This document shows, one piece after another, positions 1 through 9,576 of a stretch of 35,456 nt of DNA. The position numbers were made by a program, and so were the translations under genes. The stretch is from the NCBI GenBank assembly GCA_003635255.1, contig PYJC01000109.1:1-35456 (forward strand), given 5' to 3'. The notes under the pieces are model-generated. The model searched no databases and had not been told where the DNA came from. It was given only the letters and a program-made list of their open reading frames with translations. This stretch comes from Candidatus Poribacteria bacterium. GTDB lineage: Bacteria > Poribacteria > WGA-4E > WGA-3G. The first letter of the stretch is position 1. Every line of letters starts with the position of its first letter.

Positions 1-2
1 TT

Positions 3-392
3 GAAAAAGGCGTGCGGTGTATTGTCACCGATAATGGATATGTTGATAAAAAACGTCAAGCTGCCTTTGCCGAAACCGACGTGCTTTTACTCACGCCAAA
101 AACGACTCTCGCAGCGGCGAACCGGCTCTTAGGGGCAGACCCCTTGTATACCGCAACACAAGTCGAAACATGGCAGACAGCGCGAAAAACTGCCATTGAA
201 CCCGTCTTTGATTTGCTGAGTAAACTCTTGTCAATCACAGGGGCGCATAAACCTTTACCGATACGAGGCGTGGCGTATGTTTCCACCTTTTTGGGCATTG
301 GCATTGTGTTGTTGCAACTCGCAATGTTAATCAATGTCCGATGTGGATTACCCACACGAAATGTAACTCACATTAGAACCGTCTTTCGATAA
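3..392 (+). pseudogene. DDE transposase, C-terminal part (5' end outside window)
   Basis: The reading frame is open at the left edge of the window, so only the last ~130 residues are visible. They show a catalytic-type segment VTDNGYV, then an IEPVF segment about 55 residues later that fits the glutamate of a DDE catalytic triad, then a hydrophobic C-terminal helix (STFLGIGIVLLQLAMLI). This arrangement is usual for IS4/IS5-like transposases. No terminal inverted repeat could be identified between the stop codon and position 480, so the element boundary is not fixed. Whether the complete gene is intact cannot be judged from the window. Family assignment is moderate; a transposase is likely. 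Confidence 0.6.
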
Positions 393-485
393 AAAATAAC
401 CATTTATGAAACACCCTCAGTTACATACAATAGATGTGTTCATGAAAGATTGGAACAAGTTGGGAAATTGATGGGTGATGAATCG

Positions 486-517
486 CCCTACTACAAACGG
501 GGCTGCTTGTAGTAGGG
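486..517. repeat. 11-bp perfect inverted repeat, CTACTACA family
   Basis: CCCTACTACAA (486-496) is the exact reverse complement of TTGTAGTAGGG (507-517) with a 10-nt loop. It lies between the transposase fragment and the 3' end of the DUF5916 gene. The core CTACTACAAA recurs in intergenic DNA at 13371-13380, and ACTAC(A/G)AACC at about 13171 and 13437, so it looks like a dispersed palindromic element rather than a gene-specific terminator. No T-run follows it. Confidence 0.6.
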
Positions 518-587
518 AAACTATTATGGTATATTCGGAGGTTACTTGACTTAGTAGTCGTACATTAAAGCGACTTTTTTCTTAGCG

Positions 588-2849
588 TTACGGATTCCAC
601 CAGTAGGTCATCTTCGCGACGACGGTTGAATCCAACAGGCGAGACTTCGTGGTGCCATTCGTGTCATACGTCTGATTGAAAACGAAATAGAAATCGCTTC
701 CGGGACGATAGATGTAGTTAATAAGGAAGTTGGTAGACACAACATTCGTATCAGCATTCCATTGTGCAAACAATTTTGCGAAAAGCCCTGTAGAGAAAGA
801 ATAGTCAAGTCTGCCTCTGAAGAGATTGACGTAAACAGGATGGGGCTGCCCGTCGGTAAAATACGCTTCTGGTAGGTTCACTACCTGATTAAATTGGTAT
901 TGTGCACTCACACTTATATGTCCATTCGGTTTAAGGGTGGTTTGTAAGTATGCTCTGCGAACTGTGCCCTTGTAGAAATCCTCAATACCGCCGCCGACAG
1001 TTGCCCCAATTGGACGGCTGTCATTGCTGGATATACGAATATTATAAGAGTTAGACTGGTAATCACCTATCGGAATTTCTATGCCGTCTCGGAAATCAAA
1101 GACCTCATTTAATCGCTCAAAATTGCGCCTACCACTGAAAAAGATATAGTCTCCAGTATCGAATTCAAACCAATTGATATAGGAGATGTTCCATTCTTCT
1201 AATTCGTTGTTGTGGTTGAGAAGATAGTTCACCTCTGGACCTGTCCAAATCTGTCGGATGCCAAATTTTTGGGGATTTGGGATCCAGCGTGCCTCGCCCC
1301 GGAGGTTCCGGATGCCGGTACGTCGCACGTATCCAACAGCAGGATTGAAATCATCATCAATGTCGGTATATGCGCCCTCGAGACGGAAGCGATTATTTTG
1401 CCATCGGGAGCCGAGGTACCAAGCGTTATTCTGACCAGACATACCGGGTTCAAAAGTTCGGGACCACATCCCTCGAACATTTAAACGGTCGTTTGGTCGA
1501 TATTCAAAGTCGAAACCCCCTGCGCGATTGTAATCCCCGAATTCGTCTTTATTAACTGCCATCACCCCGATACGTGACCCTGCAGCAATGTCTTTCGTAA
1601 TCCGCATCACAGAAAAGTTAGTGCGCGGAATGTCAATTGAGTCATCCTCATTTGTGCCAGCCTCATGGAACTCATCTGTCAGGACATTGAGAAATCCTAC
1701 ACCGTAAGAACCCACCTTACCACTCGCTTTTCCACCAAAGATAATCGGGATCGCATTCCCTTGTGCAAGGCCAATCCGCCGGCTATAGAAAAGAAGCATT
1801 GGTGGTGGTCGTCGGGAACTCGTCCGTGGAATACCAAAATCGAAAAGCCCTGCACCTTCGAGAAAGAAGGGGCGTTTTTCAGGAAAAAAGAGACTGAATC
1901 GGGTAAGGTTTACCTGTTCCTCATCTGCTTCAACTTGTGCGAAGTCAGTGTTATAAGTGATGTCGGTAGTGAGATTTGAGGTGATCCCGTATTTTGCATC
2001 AAATCCGAGTTTGAATTCACGTGTTGTTTGAAGCGTGTTGTTGTCATCTTTGACTTGGGTAATTCCGGGCAGAAAATATGGGAGGAATTCGAGGTTTCTG
2101 GAGGGCGCGATGCCTTCTAATCCGACGAGACTCCCGACATGTGCTGTTCGGTATTTTGCCCTACCGCCATAAGAGGATGGAACTGGCATCCATATTCCCT
2201 CTTCTCGCTGGCGAGCAATTCCGCGTCCAGCATTGATGCCCCATGTCATCGGATCGTTCTTTTCAAAACGGAGTTGACTAAACGGGATGCTGAGTTCCGC
2301 GGTCCAGTAGGAATCATTGATTTTCGACTTGCATGCGACAACGGCATCCCAATCGGTATTCATCGAATCGCCACTATTAGTGATGGCTCTGTCCTGTATT
2401 GCGCCAAGCGGGTTCATCCGAAAGAAAAAACCGCTCCGTTTGTCGTTATATGTATCCAATAGCACAAAAACGTTGTCGTTTTCGTGTAGGTCGCGGGCAT
2501 CCCTGCGCATTTCGTTTGCGATGAGTTTGGACATATCTGAATCGAAGCAGGTGAACCCGAAGTAAATGTTCTCATCATCGTAGAGAATCCGCAGTTCCAT
2601 AGGTTCCGACATGTTTTCGCCAACGTGTGGCTCGACCTGCACAAACCGGTCCATCGGTTCCGCGTGCTGCCAATCCGCTTCTGTTAAATCGCCGTCAATC
2701 TCGATGCTCTCGTGGGTGCGATACGCTTTAATCTGGTTGTTATGCGTTTCGGCATGGCCGTTGGCGATAACAGCGTGCAATAGCGTAATGATGAACAAGG
2801 GGATTGCGATTTTTTGGAATTTAGGTGAAGAAGATAGATACTCGTCCAA
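588..2849 (-). CDS. DUF5916 / CBM9-like outer-membrane barrel protein
   Basis: A 753-residue secreted protein. The start is a TTG at 2849, fixed by a perfect AGGAGG at 2858-2863 with 8-nt spacing. A hydrophobic signal sequence (about residues 13-32) ends at a GHA-like cleavage site. Residues ~45-200 resemble the carbohydrate-binding family 9-like domain found in front of DUF5916 (IDGDLTEADWQ, then DDENIYFGFTCFDSD). The rest has the FFPEKRPFFLEGAGLF motif and alternating aromatic strands of the DUF5916 beta-barrel. Proteins of this family sit in the outer membrane; substrate and mechanism are unknown. It follows the two TonB receptor genes on the same strand (94-bp gap) and probably belongs to the same operon. 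The family call is confident; a role in uptake or surface binding is inferred. Confidence 0.85.
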   Translation of the reverse strand: MDEYLSSSPKFQKIAIPLFIITLLHAVIANGHAETHNNQIKAYRTHESIEIDGDLTEADWQHAEPMDRFVQVEPHVGENMSEPMELRILYDDENIYFGFTCFDSDMSKLIANEMRRDARDLHENDNVFVLLDTYNDKRSGFFFRMNPLGAIQDRAITNSGDSMNTDWDAVVACKSKINDSYWTAELSIPFSQLRFEKNDPMTWGINAGRGIARQREEGIWMPVPSSYGGRAKYRTAHVGSLVGLEGIAPSRNLEFLPYFLPGITQVKDDNNTLQTTREFKLGFDAKYGITSNLTTDITYNTDFAQVEADEEQVNLTRFSLFFPEKRPFFLEGAGLFDFGIPRTSSRRPPPMLLFYSRRIGLAQGNAIPIIFGGKASGKVGSYGVGFLNVLTDEFHEAGTNEDDSIDIPRTNFSVMRITKDIAAGSRIGVMAVNKDEFGDYNRAGGFDFEYRPNDRLNVRGMWSRTFEPGMSGQNNAWYLGSRWQNNRFRLEGAYTDIDDDFNPAVGYVRRTGIRNLRGEARWIPNPQKFGIRQIWTGPEVNYLLNHNNELEEWNISYINWFEFDTGDYIFFSGRRNFERLNEVFDFRDGIEIPIGDYQSNSYNIRISSNDSRPIGATVGGGIEDFYKGTVRRAYLQTTLKPNGHISVSAQYQFNQVVNLPEAYFTDGQPHPVYVNLFRGRLDYSFSTGLFAKLFAQWNADTNVVSTNFLINYIYRPGSDFYFVFNQTYDTNGTTKSRLLDSTVVAKMTYWWNP

Positions 2850-2943
2850 AAATGTAGCCTCCTTTGCGGAAAGAAATCTGATTGTTATTATAGACGAAAA
2901 AGGAGGCGAATTGGACTATATAAATTTGCGTTGAACCGGATTG

Positions 2944-5094
2944 TCAAAACTCCGCCGTCACTGCAATGAAGGGGATTATCGGTAATTGGGCAATCCGTAC
3001 CTCTTTTGTATAATTCTCGTCATAGCGGACTTGAAGGATATTCGTGCGGTTATAAACGTTCCAGAGTTCTAAAGTAAATCCCCACTTCCAATTATCAAGA
3101 TTAAAAACGGACTTGAATGACTTATGCACCCGTAAATCCAAACGGTGATATGCTGCTTCGCGCGCCATTTCACCGTAAATCGGTAGCCACGTTTTGTTTT
3201 TCGTAAAGGGATTGGTATACGGTTCCCTATCTACTAACGGCGAATATAGTACGCCGCTCTTGTATTGCCAATTTGCGCTGCATTCCCACGATTCTGCTTG
3301 GTAATTCATACCGATCGTCACGACATGCGGTGTATTATACATATAAAAACGTTCGTCATCCCTTGGGGAATCTTGACGTTTAGAGAGCGTGTAGGCATAA
3401 GAGAGCCAACCCCGAAAGGCTTTGCCTATTTCATGATCCAATGAGACTTCAATCCCTTTCACGTGTCCTATCCGTTGGTTGCGATAGCGTCTTTCGGATT
3501 TATTGTAAGTAATCATGTCGCGAAGGTCTTTATAGTAGCCAGCGATTTCAATTGTTGTCCGTGTGGGTGAGCGTTTCGTGTTTGTCCGTGCGTTTGTTTC
3601 TGTTTCCTTTGGTTTTGATTCTAAAACTTTTTCGAGTGCGACAACATAGTGTCTTGCGAGACTCGGCGCAATTTCTGGATTCTCCTTCCCAAGGACGACT
3701 TGATAAAACTGAGGGTTTTGGACGTAACTACCGGACATGAGACGGAGGTCTATAGGAAAAAAGGATGGTTGATCGGTGTTCGCGGAATCTGGCCCGAGTG
3801 TCACGCCGAGGAGTCCGCGCGGCTGAAGTGAAAAGTTGTCTATCAGATTGAAGTAATTTGTGCGTATTCCAATGGTGGCATAAAGGTCAGCATAGCGAGG
3901 CGAGGGTAAGTCCTGTGTTGCTTGCAAGTACCCCTCCAGACGATGTAGGCTCTCGGATTTGTTGGTAAGGATTTTCTCGCCATCTTGTTTAAGCCTGAAG
4001 TCGTAGTCTGGATCTCCTTCTTCAGGTGGACGCGAACCAACACTAATGAGTGATGTGGGGAGACTCGAAAGTGCGAAACCAGATTCCAGCAGTGTTTTCG
4101 GGTGTTTAACCCAGTACTCAAGGTCGCCTCGCAGCGCGTAGATACTTCGTGCGCTTCGATAAAAGTAACCCTCACCATACTTAAACACTGTGCGAGAAAA
4201 CGAACGCGTGAGTGATACAATGGATTTGAAAGTGTCCTGTTTCTCAGAATAGAGATGAATTCCTTGTGAATCGAACGGGTTACTTGAACTCAGGGGACCA
4301 CGCAGATCGCTTTCAGCGACTTCATCTGCTGTGAGGTTCAATTCGGCGGCATCGTCCGCTGCAATGGTGTTAACAACCAACTTGTGTGTGTTATTTAATT
4401 GATAAACACCCTTTCCTTGATAACTCCAGAAACTTGGCACTTCAGTCACCAAATCGCTCTCTACTTTGAACCGTCTTGGCAGCAATTCAAAAAGGGGAGC
4501 CATGTTGCTTCCTCGCCAAAAAGCGTACCAGTATCCGCGTTCACCTACATTCCCTTCAAGGAAGGCTTGATGATACACGAAGTTGATGTTGACTGTTCCA
4601 CCGAACCCAGTGTCAGTCTTCGTGCGCGAGTGGATGTCAATGACAGCTTGAGCATCAGAACCGAATTCTGCGCCGTATCCACCCGGATACACGTCGATAT
4701 TTTCAATGACTTCAGGGTTGACGATTGAGACAATTCCCAGGAGATGGTACGGGTATCCTAACGGCAATCGGTCGAAGTAGTAGAGATTGTCTTCAGGTCC
4801 ACCGCCGCGTACAGAGAGGACTCCGACGAAATCGTTCAGGACACCGATGCTGGGGAGGTGATTTAGAACTCGTAGTGGGTCTCCTGCGCTTCCCGTGGCA
4901 CTCCTGATAAATCTGCCATCTAAAGTATGTCGCGGCTTTATTTCGATCCGATCTGCTTCAACTGTTATTGGTTCTAACTTAACAACAGGACGTGATGCTT
5001 CCTCCTCTGCTGGATCTGATTGATTAGTGTCATCGGTTTGTGCGGCGGCACTGAAGGGGACTATACAAATTAAAAGGATCAGTATTTTTTTCAA
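2944..5094 (-). CDS. TonB-dependent receptor without carboxypeptidase-like domain
   Basis: A 716-residue outer-membrane receptor. The start is TTG at 5094 with AGGAG about 10 nt upstream; a short signal peptide (MKKILILLICIVPFSAAAQ) follows. The plug domain begins soon after, with LSVRGGGPEDNLYYFD and IDVYPGGYGAEFG segments. The remainder is a 22-strand-type barrel ending in an aromatic residue (AVTAEF), the usual signal for outer-membrane insertion. It is a clear paralogue of the upstream receptor at 5150-7372, sharing almost all plug motifs, but lacks that protein's N-terminal beta-sandwich domain. The 55-bp gap and common strand indicate co-transcription. TonB-dependent receptors import a bound ligand using the proton-motive force; the ligand cannot be read from the sequence. 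Confidence 0.88.
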   Translation of the reverse strand: MKKILILLICIVPFSAAAQTDDTNQSDPAEEEASRPVVKLEPITVEADRIEIKPRHTLDGRFIRSATGSAGDPLRVLNHLPSIGVLNDFVGVLSVRGGGPEDNLYYFDRLPLGYPYHLLGIVSIVNPEVIENIDVYPGGYGAEFGSDAQAVIDIHSRTKTDTGFGGTVNINFVYHQAFLEGNVGERGYWYAFWRGSNMAPLFELLPRRFKVESDLVTEVPSFWSYQGKGVYQLNNTHKLVVNTIAADDAAELNLTADEVAESDLRGPLSSSNPFDSQGIHLYSEKQDTFKSIVSLTRSFSRTVFKYGEGYFYRSARSIYALRGDLEYWVKHPKTLLESGFALSSLPTSLISVGSRPPEEGDPDYDFRLKQDGEKILTNKSESLHRLEGYLQATQDLPSPRYADLYATIGIRTNYFNLIDNFSLQPRGLLGVTLGPDSANTDQPSFFPIDLRLMSGSYVQNPQFYQVVLGKENPEIAPSLARHYVVALEKVLESKPKETETNARTNTKRSPTRTTIEIAGYYKDLRDMITYNKSERRYRNQRIGHVKGIEVSLDHEIGKAFRGWLSYAYTLSKRQDSPRDDERFYMYNTPHVVTIGMNYQAESWECSANWQYKSGVLYSPLVDREPYTNPFTKNKTWLPIYGEMAREAAYHRLDLRVHKSFKSVFNLDNWKWGFTLELWNVYNRTNILQVRYDENYTKEVRIAQLPIIPFIAVTAEF

Positions 5095-5149
5095 CGCGTT
5101 TTGTCTCCTGAAAGGATTGGTAGATAGATGCTTTTACGAGGAAATTGGA

Positions 5150-7372
5150 TTAAAATTCTGCTGTAATTCCCAAATAAGGAAGGATAGGCAGTTGATTGAT
5201 ATCGTCTCGCGTTTTGTAATCGTCGCTATACCTGTAATCAAGCAGATTCTTTCGGTTATAAGTATTTAGGAGTTCCAAGAAAAAACCGAGTTTCCATCCT
5301 TTAAATTGGAAGATTTTACTGACGCGCAGGTCCAGTCTGTGGTAAGCCGGTAACCGATCTGAATTTGTTTCGGCATAAATCGGGATATAGATGGGTCTGC
5401 CGTTCCTTGGATCGAACTCGATTTTAGCCTCTTCGACGGGGGTATATGGATTCCCCGTGCGATATTGCCATTTCGCGCCGAATTCCCATGTAGGGGTAAG
5501 GTTGTAGCTGGCGGCGAGTGTTGCAACGTGTGTCTGATCAAACGAATAGGGACGGTATGGTTCGCCAGCACGGTCGCGACGTTTAGATAAGGCGTAGGCG
5601 TAGGAAATCCAGCCAAAAAACCGATTTCCGCGCTGATGCCTGAGAAAGATTTCGGTGCCTTGTGCATAGCCAACACCTTGATTAAGATAAGCGGCTTCTT
5701 CATCGCTTGTTGCTATGCCTTCAAGGTCTTTATAATAAGCTGCCATTTTGATTTCTGTCCCCTGTGAAATCTGGCGTTTGAGTTCGAGGATATAATGACT
5801 GGCGCGACTCGGCTTTAAGTCTGGGTTACCGATAGTAGGAGAGAGGAGTGCTGGTATTGGCGCTTGGTTGTAAACACCATACGAAAATTGCAGTTCCGAG
5901 TTATTAGGGAGTTCTACGAGCAGGCTGCCACGCGGTTGGATAGAGAGTTCATCGGTACGGTTAAAATAATCAAAACGGAGTCCGAAAACAACAGATAGAA
6001 ATGGGAGCAGTGTATATCTGTCTTGCAAGTAGCCTTCGATGCGTTGCCCGCGGACGTATTCGTCTAAGGCGGTTTTTTCCTCGAATCGGATGTCGTAGTC
6101 AACCTCGCCTTCATCAGGTATGCGAGTGAAAGTGCCAGTAACCTGTCCGGGTTCAATGCCGAGGATTAACCCGGATTCCAAACGATGCTTCGGATTTAAC
6201 TCATACGTGAGATCTTCGCGGAGGGTGTAGCTTGGTGCATCTATATTAAGAGAGAGTGCTGGCCCAAAGTTGACATCGAAAAGGAAATCGGATCGGGTGA
6301 GCGATAAATAGGAGGTAAGGCGTTCTGTCAGGAAGGAACGGAGATGAATCCCTAAGCCTTCAAAACCGCTTTCAAAACTGGTGTTCCCTCTAAAATCTTG
6401 GTCTACATTATCACCGTCCAACTTTAGAGCGAACCGATCTCCAGAGGCGAAAAGATTAAAAAAGAGTTGGTGTTTTTCACTAAGATCGTAGCCTGCTTTA
6501 ATTTGGTAATCCCAGAAGCGAGGAAAGGCAGTGATTGATCCTGTGTCAAACGAGAATGAGCCGATGAAAAGGTCGATATAACTTCTACGTCCGGCGGCGT
6601 ACCAGAACCCTTTTTTACCGATTTTCCCCTGAAGCAATCCTTCCGAGTAGAGGGCGTTGAGATTAAATTTTCCACCGAAATCTGTTGGACTGCTATTTCG
6701 TGAGGAGATGTCAATTACAGCCTGAGAATCCACGCCGTACTCGGCACCGTAACCTCCGGCGTAGACATCAATGTCATCGATAATTTCAGAGCTCAAGGAC
6801 GAGACGATTCCGCCAAAGTGGTAAGGGTAACCGACAGGTACTCGGTCGAAGTAGTAGAGATTATCCTCATCGGAGCCGCCCCGGATGTAGAGTGCTCCAC
6901 TGAAATCATTTGCGACACCGATGCCGGGAATAGCTGGGAGGGCACGAAGCGCGTCGCCAGCGGTGCCGGGTAGGCGCGTAATTTCTTCCGCTTGGATACT
7001 TTTTTTACTGACAGTCTTAGGGACGCGTTTGCCGGTTACCTCGACACCTTCGAGGCGGTACTGTTCTGTTGCAACATAGATTTCAGCCTCTTGTTTCTCT
7101 CCTGCTATAACAACGACCGAAGTTTGTTGTATTAATTCAGTTTCAGGGATCGTAGTAACTAAAGTATAGGTGCCTTCAGGAACGGAACCGAACGCGAATT
7201 TTCCATTTTCATCGGTTTTTTGACGTTCATCGGTTTGAATGATCTTCACCTCTGCGCCTGCCAACGGTTCTTTCGTATCGTTATTATAGACGGTGCCTTC
7301 GATTGTTCCTATTTGTGAAAAGGCGACTGCGGGAACTATAAGAAGCGTCAGCAGGCAAAACAAATTTTTCAT
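5150..7372 (-). CDS. TonB-dependent receptor with carboxypeptidase-regulatory-like N-domain
   Basis: A 740-residue receptor when started at the ATG at 7372; an in-frame TTG at 7384 sits directly against the AGGAG (7385-7389) and is less likely. Signal peptide MKNLFCLLTLLIVPAVAFS is followed by a carboxypeptidase-regulatory-like beta-sandwich (about residues 22-100, starting GTIEGTVYNNDTKEPLAGAE), then a plug domain (LYIRGGSDEDNLYYFDRVP, IDVYAGGYGAEYG) and a long barrel ending in GITAEF. First gene of the probable three-gene outer-membrane operon. The extra N-terminal domain resembles that of SusC/RagA-like and other receptors that pair with partner proteins, but no SusD-like gene is present here. 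Import function is established for the family; ligand unknown. Confidence 0.88.
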   Translation of the reverse strand: MKNLFCLLTLLIVPAVAFSQIGTIEGTVYNNDTKEPLAGAEVKIIQTDERQKTDENGKFAFGSVPEGTYTLVTTIPETELIQQTSVVVIAGEKQEAEIYVATEQYRLEGVEVTGKRVPKTVSKKSIQAEEITRLPGTAGDALRALPAIPGIGVANDFSGALYIRGGSDEDNLYYFDRVPVGYPYHFGGIVSSLSSEIIDDIDVYAGGYGAEYGVDSQAVIDISSRNSSPTDFGGKFNLNALYSEGLLQGKIGKKGFWYAAGRRSYIDLFIGSFSFDTGSITAFPRFWDYQIKAGYDLSEKHQLFFNLFASGDRFALKLDGDNVDQDFRGNTSFESGFEGLGIHLRSFLTERLTSYLSLTRSDFLFDVNFGPALSLNIDAPSYTLREDLTYELNPKHRLESGLILGIEPGQVTGTFTRIPDEGEVDYDIRFEEKTALDEYVRGQRIEGYLQDRYTLLPFLSVVFGLRFDYFNRTDELSIQPRGSLLVELPNNSELQFSYGVYNQAPIPALLSPTIGNPDLKPSRASHYILELKRQISQGTEIKMAAYYKDLEGIATSDEEAAYLNQGVGYAQGTEIFLRHQRGNRFFGWISYAYALSKRRDRAGEPYRPYSFDQTHVATLAASYNLTPTWEFGAKWQYRTGNPYTPVEEAKIEFDPRNGRPIYIPIYAETNSDRLPAYHRLDLRVSKIFQFKGWKLGFFLELLNTYNRKNLLDYRYSDDYKTRDDINQLPILPYLGITAEF

Positions 7373-7469
7373 GAAGGTTGGCAACTCCTATTCTGGGTGT
7401 GTTCGGAAATTGTATGTGATGTATATTCAATTAAAAAGTATACAATTTTCCTTCCCAGATTTCCAAAAA

Positions 7470-7508
7470 AAAGAAGTTCCTCTCAGTTTATTCAGAGGTA
7501 CTTCTTTT
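7470..7508 (-). terminator. Intrinsic terminator of the PhyH operon
   Basis: Positions 7470-7483 and 7494-7507 form a 14-bp stem with a single T.T mismatch and a 10-nt loop. On the minus strand the stem is followed by a run of T residues (complement of the A-run at 7465-7472). It lies about 75 bp beyond the stop codon of the PhyH-like gene and upstream of the TonB receptor operon, so it separates the two minus-strand operons. Confidence 0.7.
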
Positions 7509-7544
7509 GATCGCCGCATTGCCGTGTCCTTGGACCAAATGTAA

Positions 7545-7566
7545 GGACGGGCAGCGTTGCCCGTCC
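7545..7566. repeat. 9-bp perfect hairpin
   Basis: GGACGGGCA (7545-7553) and TGCCCGTCC (7558-7566) are exact reverse complements with a 4-nt loop. It sits between the stop codon of the PhyH-like gene and the operon terminator. It may be another dispersed palindromic repeat or an mRNA 3'-end stabilising stem; no T-run adjoins it. Confidence 0.55.
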
Positions 7567-7580
7567 GTTGTGCTTCTATG

Positions 7581-8429
7581 TTAGCGCGCAACCGCTTCGG
7601 AACCGAGGTTTTCCTGAAGCCACGTGCGGAGTGGGACATCTTTTTCACCCGGGGAGGTATATCCCATACCGCCTGTGCTTTTACCCAAAATCTGCTGTCG
7701 AATCGGATCGGAACGTTCCATAACGTGTTCCACTGTCATGTTATCGCGCGGTTGGAGCCAGCGATAACTATAGCCGTAGAAGAGTACCTTGCGTGTGATG
7801 TCGGAGGTATTACGTCCTGCGGCGTGCCATAATCTCCGATCAAAAAAGACAGCGGTTCCTGGCTTCGCGAAGACGGGTGTCGCGTTTTCAGGATCAGCGG
7901 TGCTCTCTTCTGGCATTTCTACTTGGTTGAATTGTTGGCTGCCCGGTAGTACGGAGAAGTTACCGCGTCCGGGTACCGAAGTATCGGTTAGGAAATAGGC
8001 GACCTTCAGTGATACACGCGGGCGCGGGTTACCTTCCAATTCGATGTTAAGTCGTCCGCTATCTTGGTGCCATCCGAGGCGTCTCTTTTTATCACGTTCT
8101 TCGGCTGACAGCGGTGGTAACACAATCAGATGTGAATGATAGAGTTTGATGTTCCATCCTAAAATTCCCCACACTTTCGGGAATGTTGTGTGCCAATCCA
8201 GTAGCTCGATAAAACTTTCATCTCTACCAACGAAGTCAAGGAGGTTGAAACTTGCATCGGGTGGGAGTTCATCTTTTCCCAAGTGTTCCGCCCCGACCCG
8301 GTCAACAGCGACAATCAATTTTTCGACCATCTCTTGTGGGATGGCATCTTCGACGACAAGGAAGCCGTTTTCCTCAAAATGCTGTTTTTCTGTTTCGGTC
8401 AAACAGTGTTCTAAACATAGCGGGTTCAT
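7581..8429 (-). CDS. Phytanoyl-CoA dioxygenase (PhyH) family oxygenase
   Basis: A 282-residue non-haem Fe(II)/2-oxoglutarate-dependent oxygenase-like protein. The metal triad is visible as H121-x-D123 in GWHQDSG and H202 in RRLWHAAG, and R213 about 11 residues later fits the 2-oxoglutarate-binding arginine. The N-terminal LTETEKQHFEENGFLVVEDAIP is the family's usual opening. Start ATG at 8429 has GGGGAG 7 nt upstream. No signal peptide, so cytoplasmic. It is the last gene of the four-gene operon that begins at 10993. Family members hydroxylate a wide range of small molecules; the substrate here is unknown. Confidence 0.88.
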   Translation of the reverse strand: MNPLCLEHCLTETEKQHFEENGFLVVEDAIPQEMVEKLIVAVDRVGAEHLGKDELPPDASFNLLDFVGRDESFIELLDWHTTFPKVWGILGWNIKLYHSHLIVLPPLSAEERDKKRRLGWHQDSGRLNIELEGNPRPRVSLKVAYFLTDTSVPGRGNFSVLPGSQQFNQVEMPEESTADPENATPVFAKPGTAVFFDRRLWHAAGRNTSDITRKVLFYGYSYRWLQPRDNMTVEHVMERSDPIRQQILGKSTGGMGYTSPGEKDVPLRTWLQENLGSEAVAR

Positions 8430-8469
8430 AGTTTTCTCCCCATGAAAGATGCTTCAGTTTGTGAAAAGT

Positions 8470-9576
8470 TTACACTGAATCTGAGTCCGCGTCAATGTGA
8501 AAAATGTGTTTGCTATGAAGATTGGTATTTTCGGATTCGACCTGTTTTGCTCGCTTGACGGCACGCCATCTCCGCCAAAAATTCACTGATGCACTAAACA
8601 GAAACCCAGCACCGATAATTCCGACAATCGCGCCGCCTAATATCAGTTCAGGGTTTACCATAACACTATAAACTGTTCCTCCGATGAGAACGACAGCAAT
8701 CAGTGCATCTCTGAGACTGCTCTTTTCCGTCCGTTTTTGAAGGAGGCTTAGATTTGCGAGTTTCTTCTTTTTAATATAGTCGACGAGCGGTTCTATGGGA
8801 ACATGGAGTGACTCGGCTTTCTCCGGTGGAGCCTCTCGGACACAACGAAATCCAATATTCCCTGCACTGTAATCTGGTGGTGCGTGTAAGCGATTAGCGC
8901 ATCGGAAGTAGCGTTCTGCCGTGCCGTCGCGTACTTCCAACCATGATCCGCCCCGCAAGGCTTTCTGTTTTCCGTCAGTTGCCTGTTTAGATTTTTGACG
9001 TTTTGGATCACGATATGGCTGATACCAATCCGCAATCCATTCCCAAACATTTCCCGCAGCTTCGCCGATGCCGTAAGGGCTTGCAGTGGCAGGACGGGTG
9101 CCGACGGGTGTGAGATATGCCGTCAGAATCTGTGAGGCTTCTGTGGATTCTGGTTCATCAGAGATAAAAATATTGCCCCACGGATAGATGCGTCCGTCGG
9201 GACCTCTACAGGCTTTCTCCCATTCTGCCTCTGTCGGTAATCGCTTGCCTGCCCATTGTGCATACGCGTTGCTATCGTGCCAACTGACATGGACAACAGG
9301 CAGATTTGCATCCTCGGGCGCGAAGTTCCCGTTTTTCCAGTGTATGGGTGGCGGATGATTTGTCGCTTGTACGAAGGTTGCGTATTCGGCGTTTGTTACG
9401 GGATACTGCTCAATAAGATATGCCTCCAAAAAACGGACGTGCATCGGTGCTTCGTCGAGTTTGGCATGCTCTGAATTGGCTAAGGCGGTTCCGTAGAAGG
9501 CTTCAATATCAGTGCCCATGATAAACGCGCCTTGCGGAATAAGAATCGCGTTGGTGGATGTTTGTTTTTGATTCAT
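8470..9576 (-). CDS. FGE-sulfatase-fold (SUMF1-like) membrane protein lacking the FGE cysteine pair
   Basis: A 368-residue protein from the ATG at 9576, whose ATGA overlaps the stop of the upstream gene; a GTG at 9588 is an alternative. Residues ~10-250 carry the formylglycine-generating-enzyme fold: IPQGAFIMGTD, HVSWHDSNAYAQWAGKRLPT, AAGNVWEWIADWY, LRGGSW and GNIGFRC. In true FGE two catalytic cysteines lie between the GGS(Y/W) segment and the YR(C)AAR segment; here that stretch reads SWLEVRDGTAERYFRC and contains neither cysteine. After residue 250 there is a basic linker and two transmembrane helices (about 290-308 and 312-332) and a hydrophilic tail. It is therefore probably not a sulfatase-maturing enzyme. 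EgtB/SUMF1-like sensing or another oxidoreductase role is possible but not shown. Confidence 0.8.
   Translation of the reverse strand: MNQKQTSTNAILIPQGAFIMGTDIEAFYGTALANSEHAKLDEAPMHVRFLEAYLIEQYPVTNAEYATFVQATNHPPPIHWKNGNFAPEDANLPVVHVSWHDSNAYAQWAGKRLPTEAEWEKACRGPDGRIYPWGNIFISDEPESTEASQILTAYLTPVGTRPATASPYGIGEAAGNVWEWIADWYQPYRDPKRQKSKQATDGKQKALRGGSWLEVRDGTAERYFRCANRLHAPPDYSAGNIGFRCVREAPPEKAESLHVPIEPLVDYIKKKKLANLSLLQKRTEKSSLRDALIAVVLIGGTVYSVMVNPELILGGAIVGIIGAGFLFSASVNFWRRWRAVKRAKQVESENTNLHSKHIFHIDADSDSV

Noticed and set aside
16..392. Complete IS element
   Set aside because: Only the 3' part of the transposase is inside the window and no terminal repeat pair can be identified.
8470..9576. Sulfatase-maturing formylglycine-generating enzyme
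   Set aside because: The fold is right, but the two catalytic cysteines are missing and the protein has a membrane tail.
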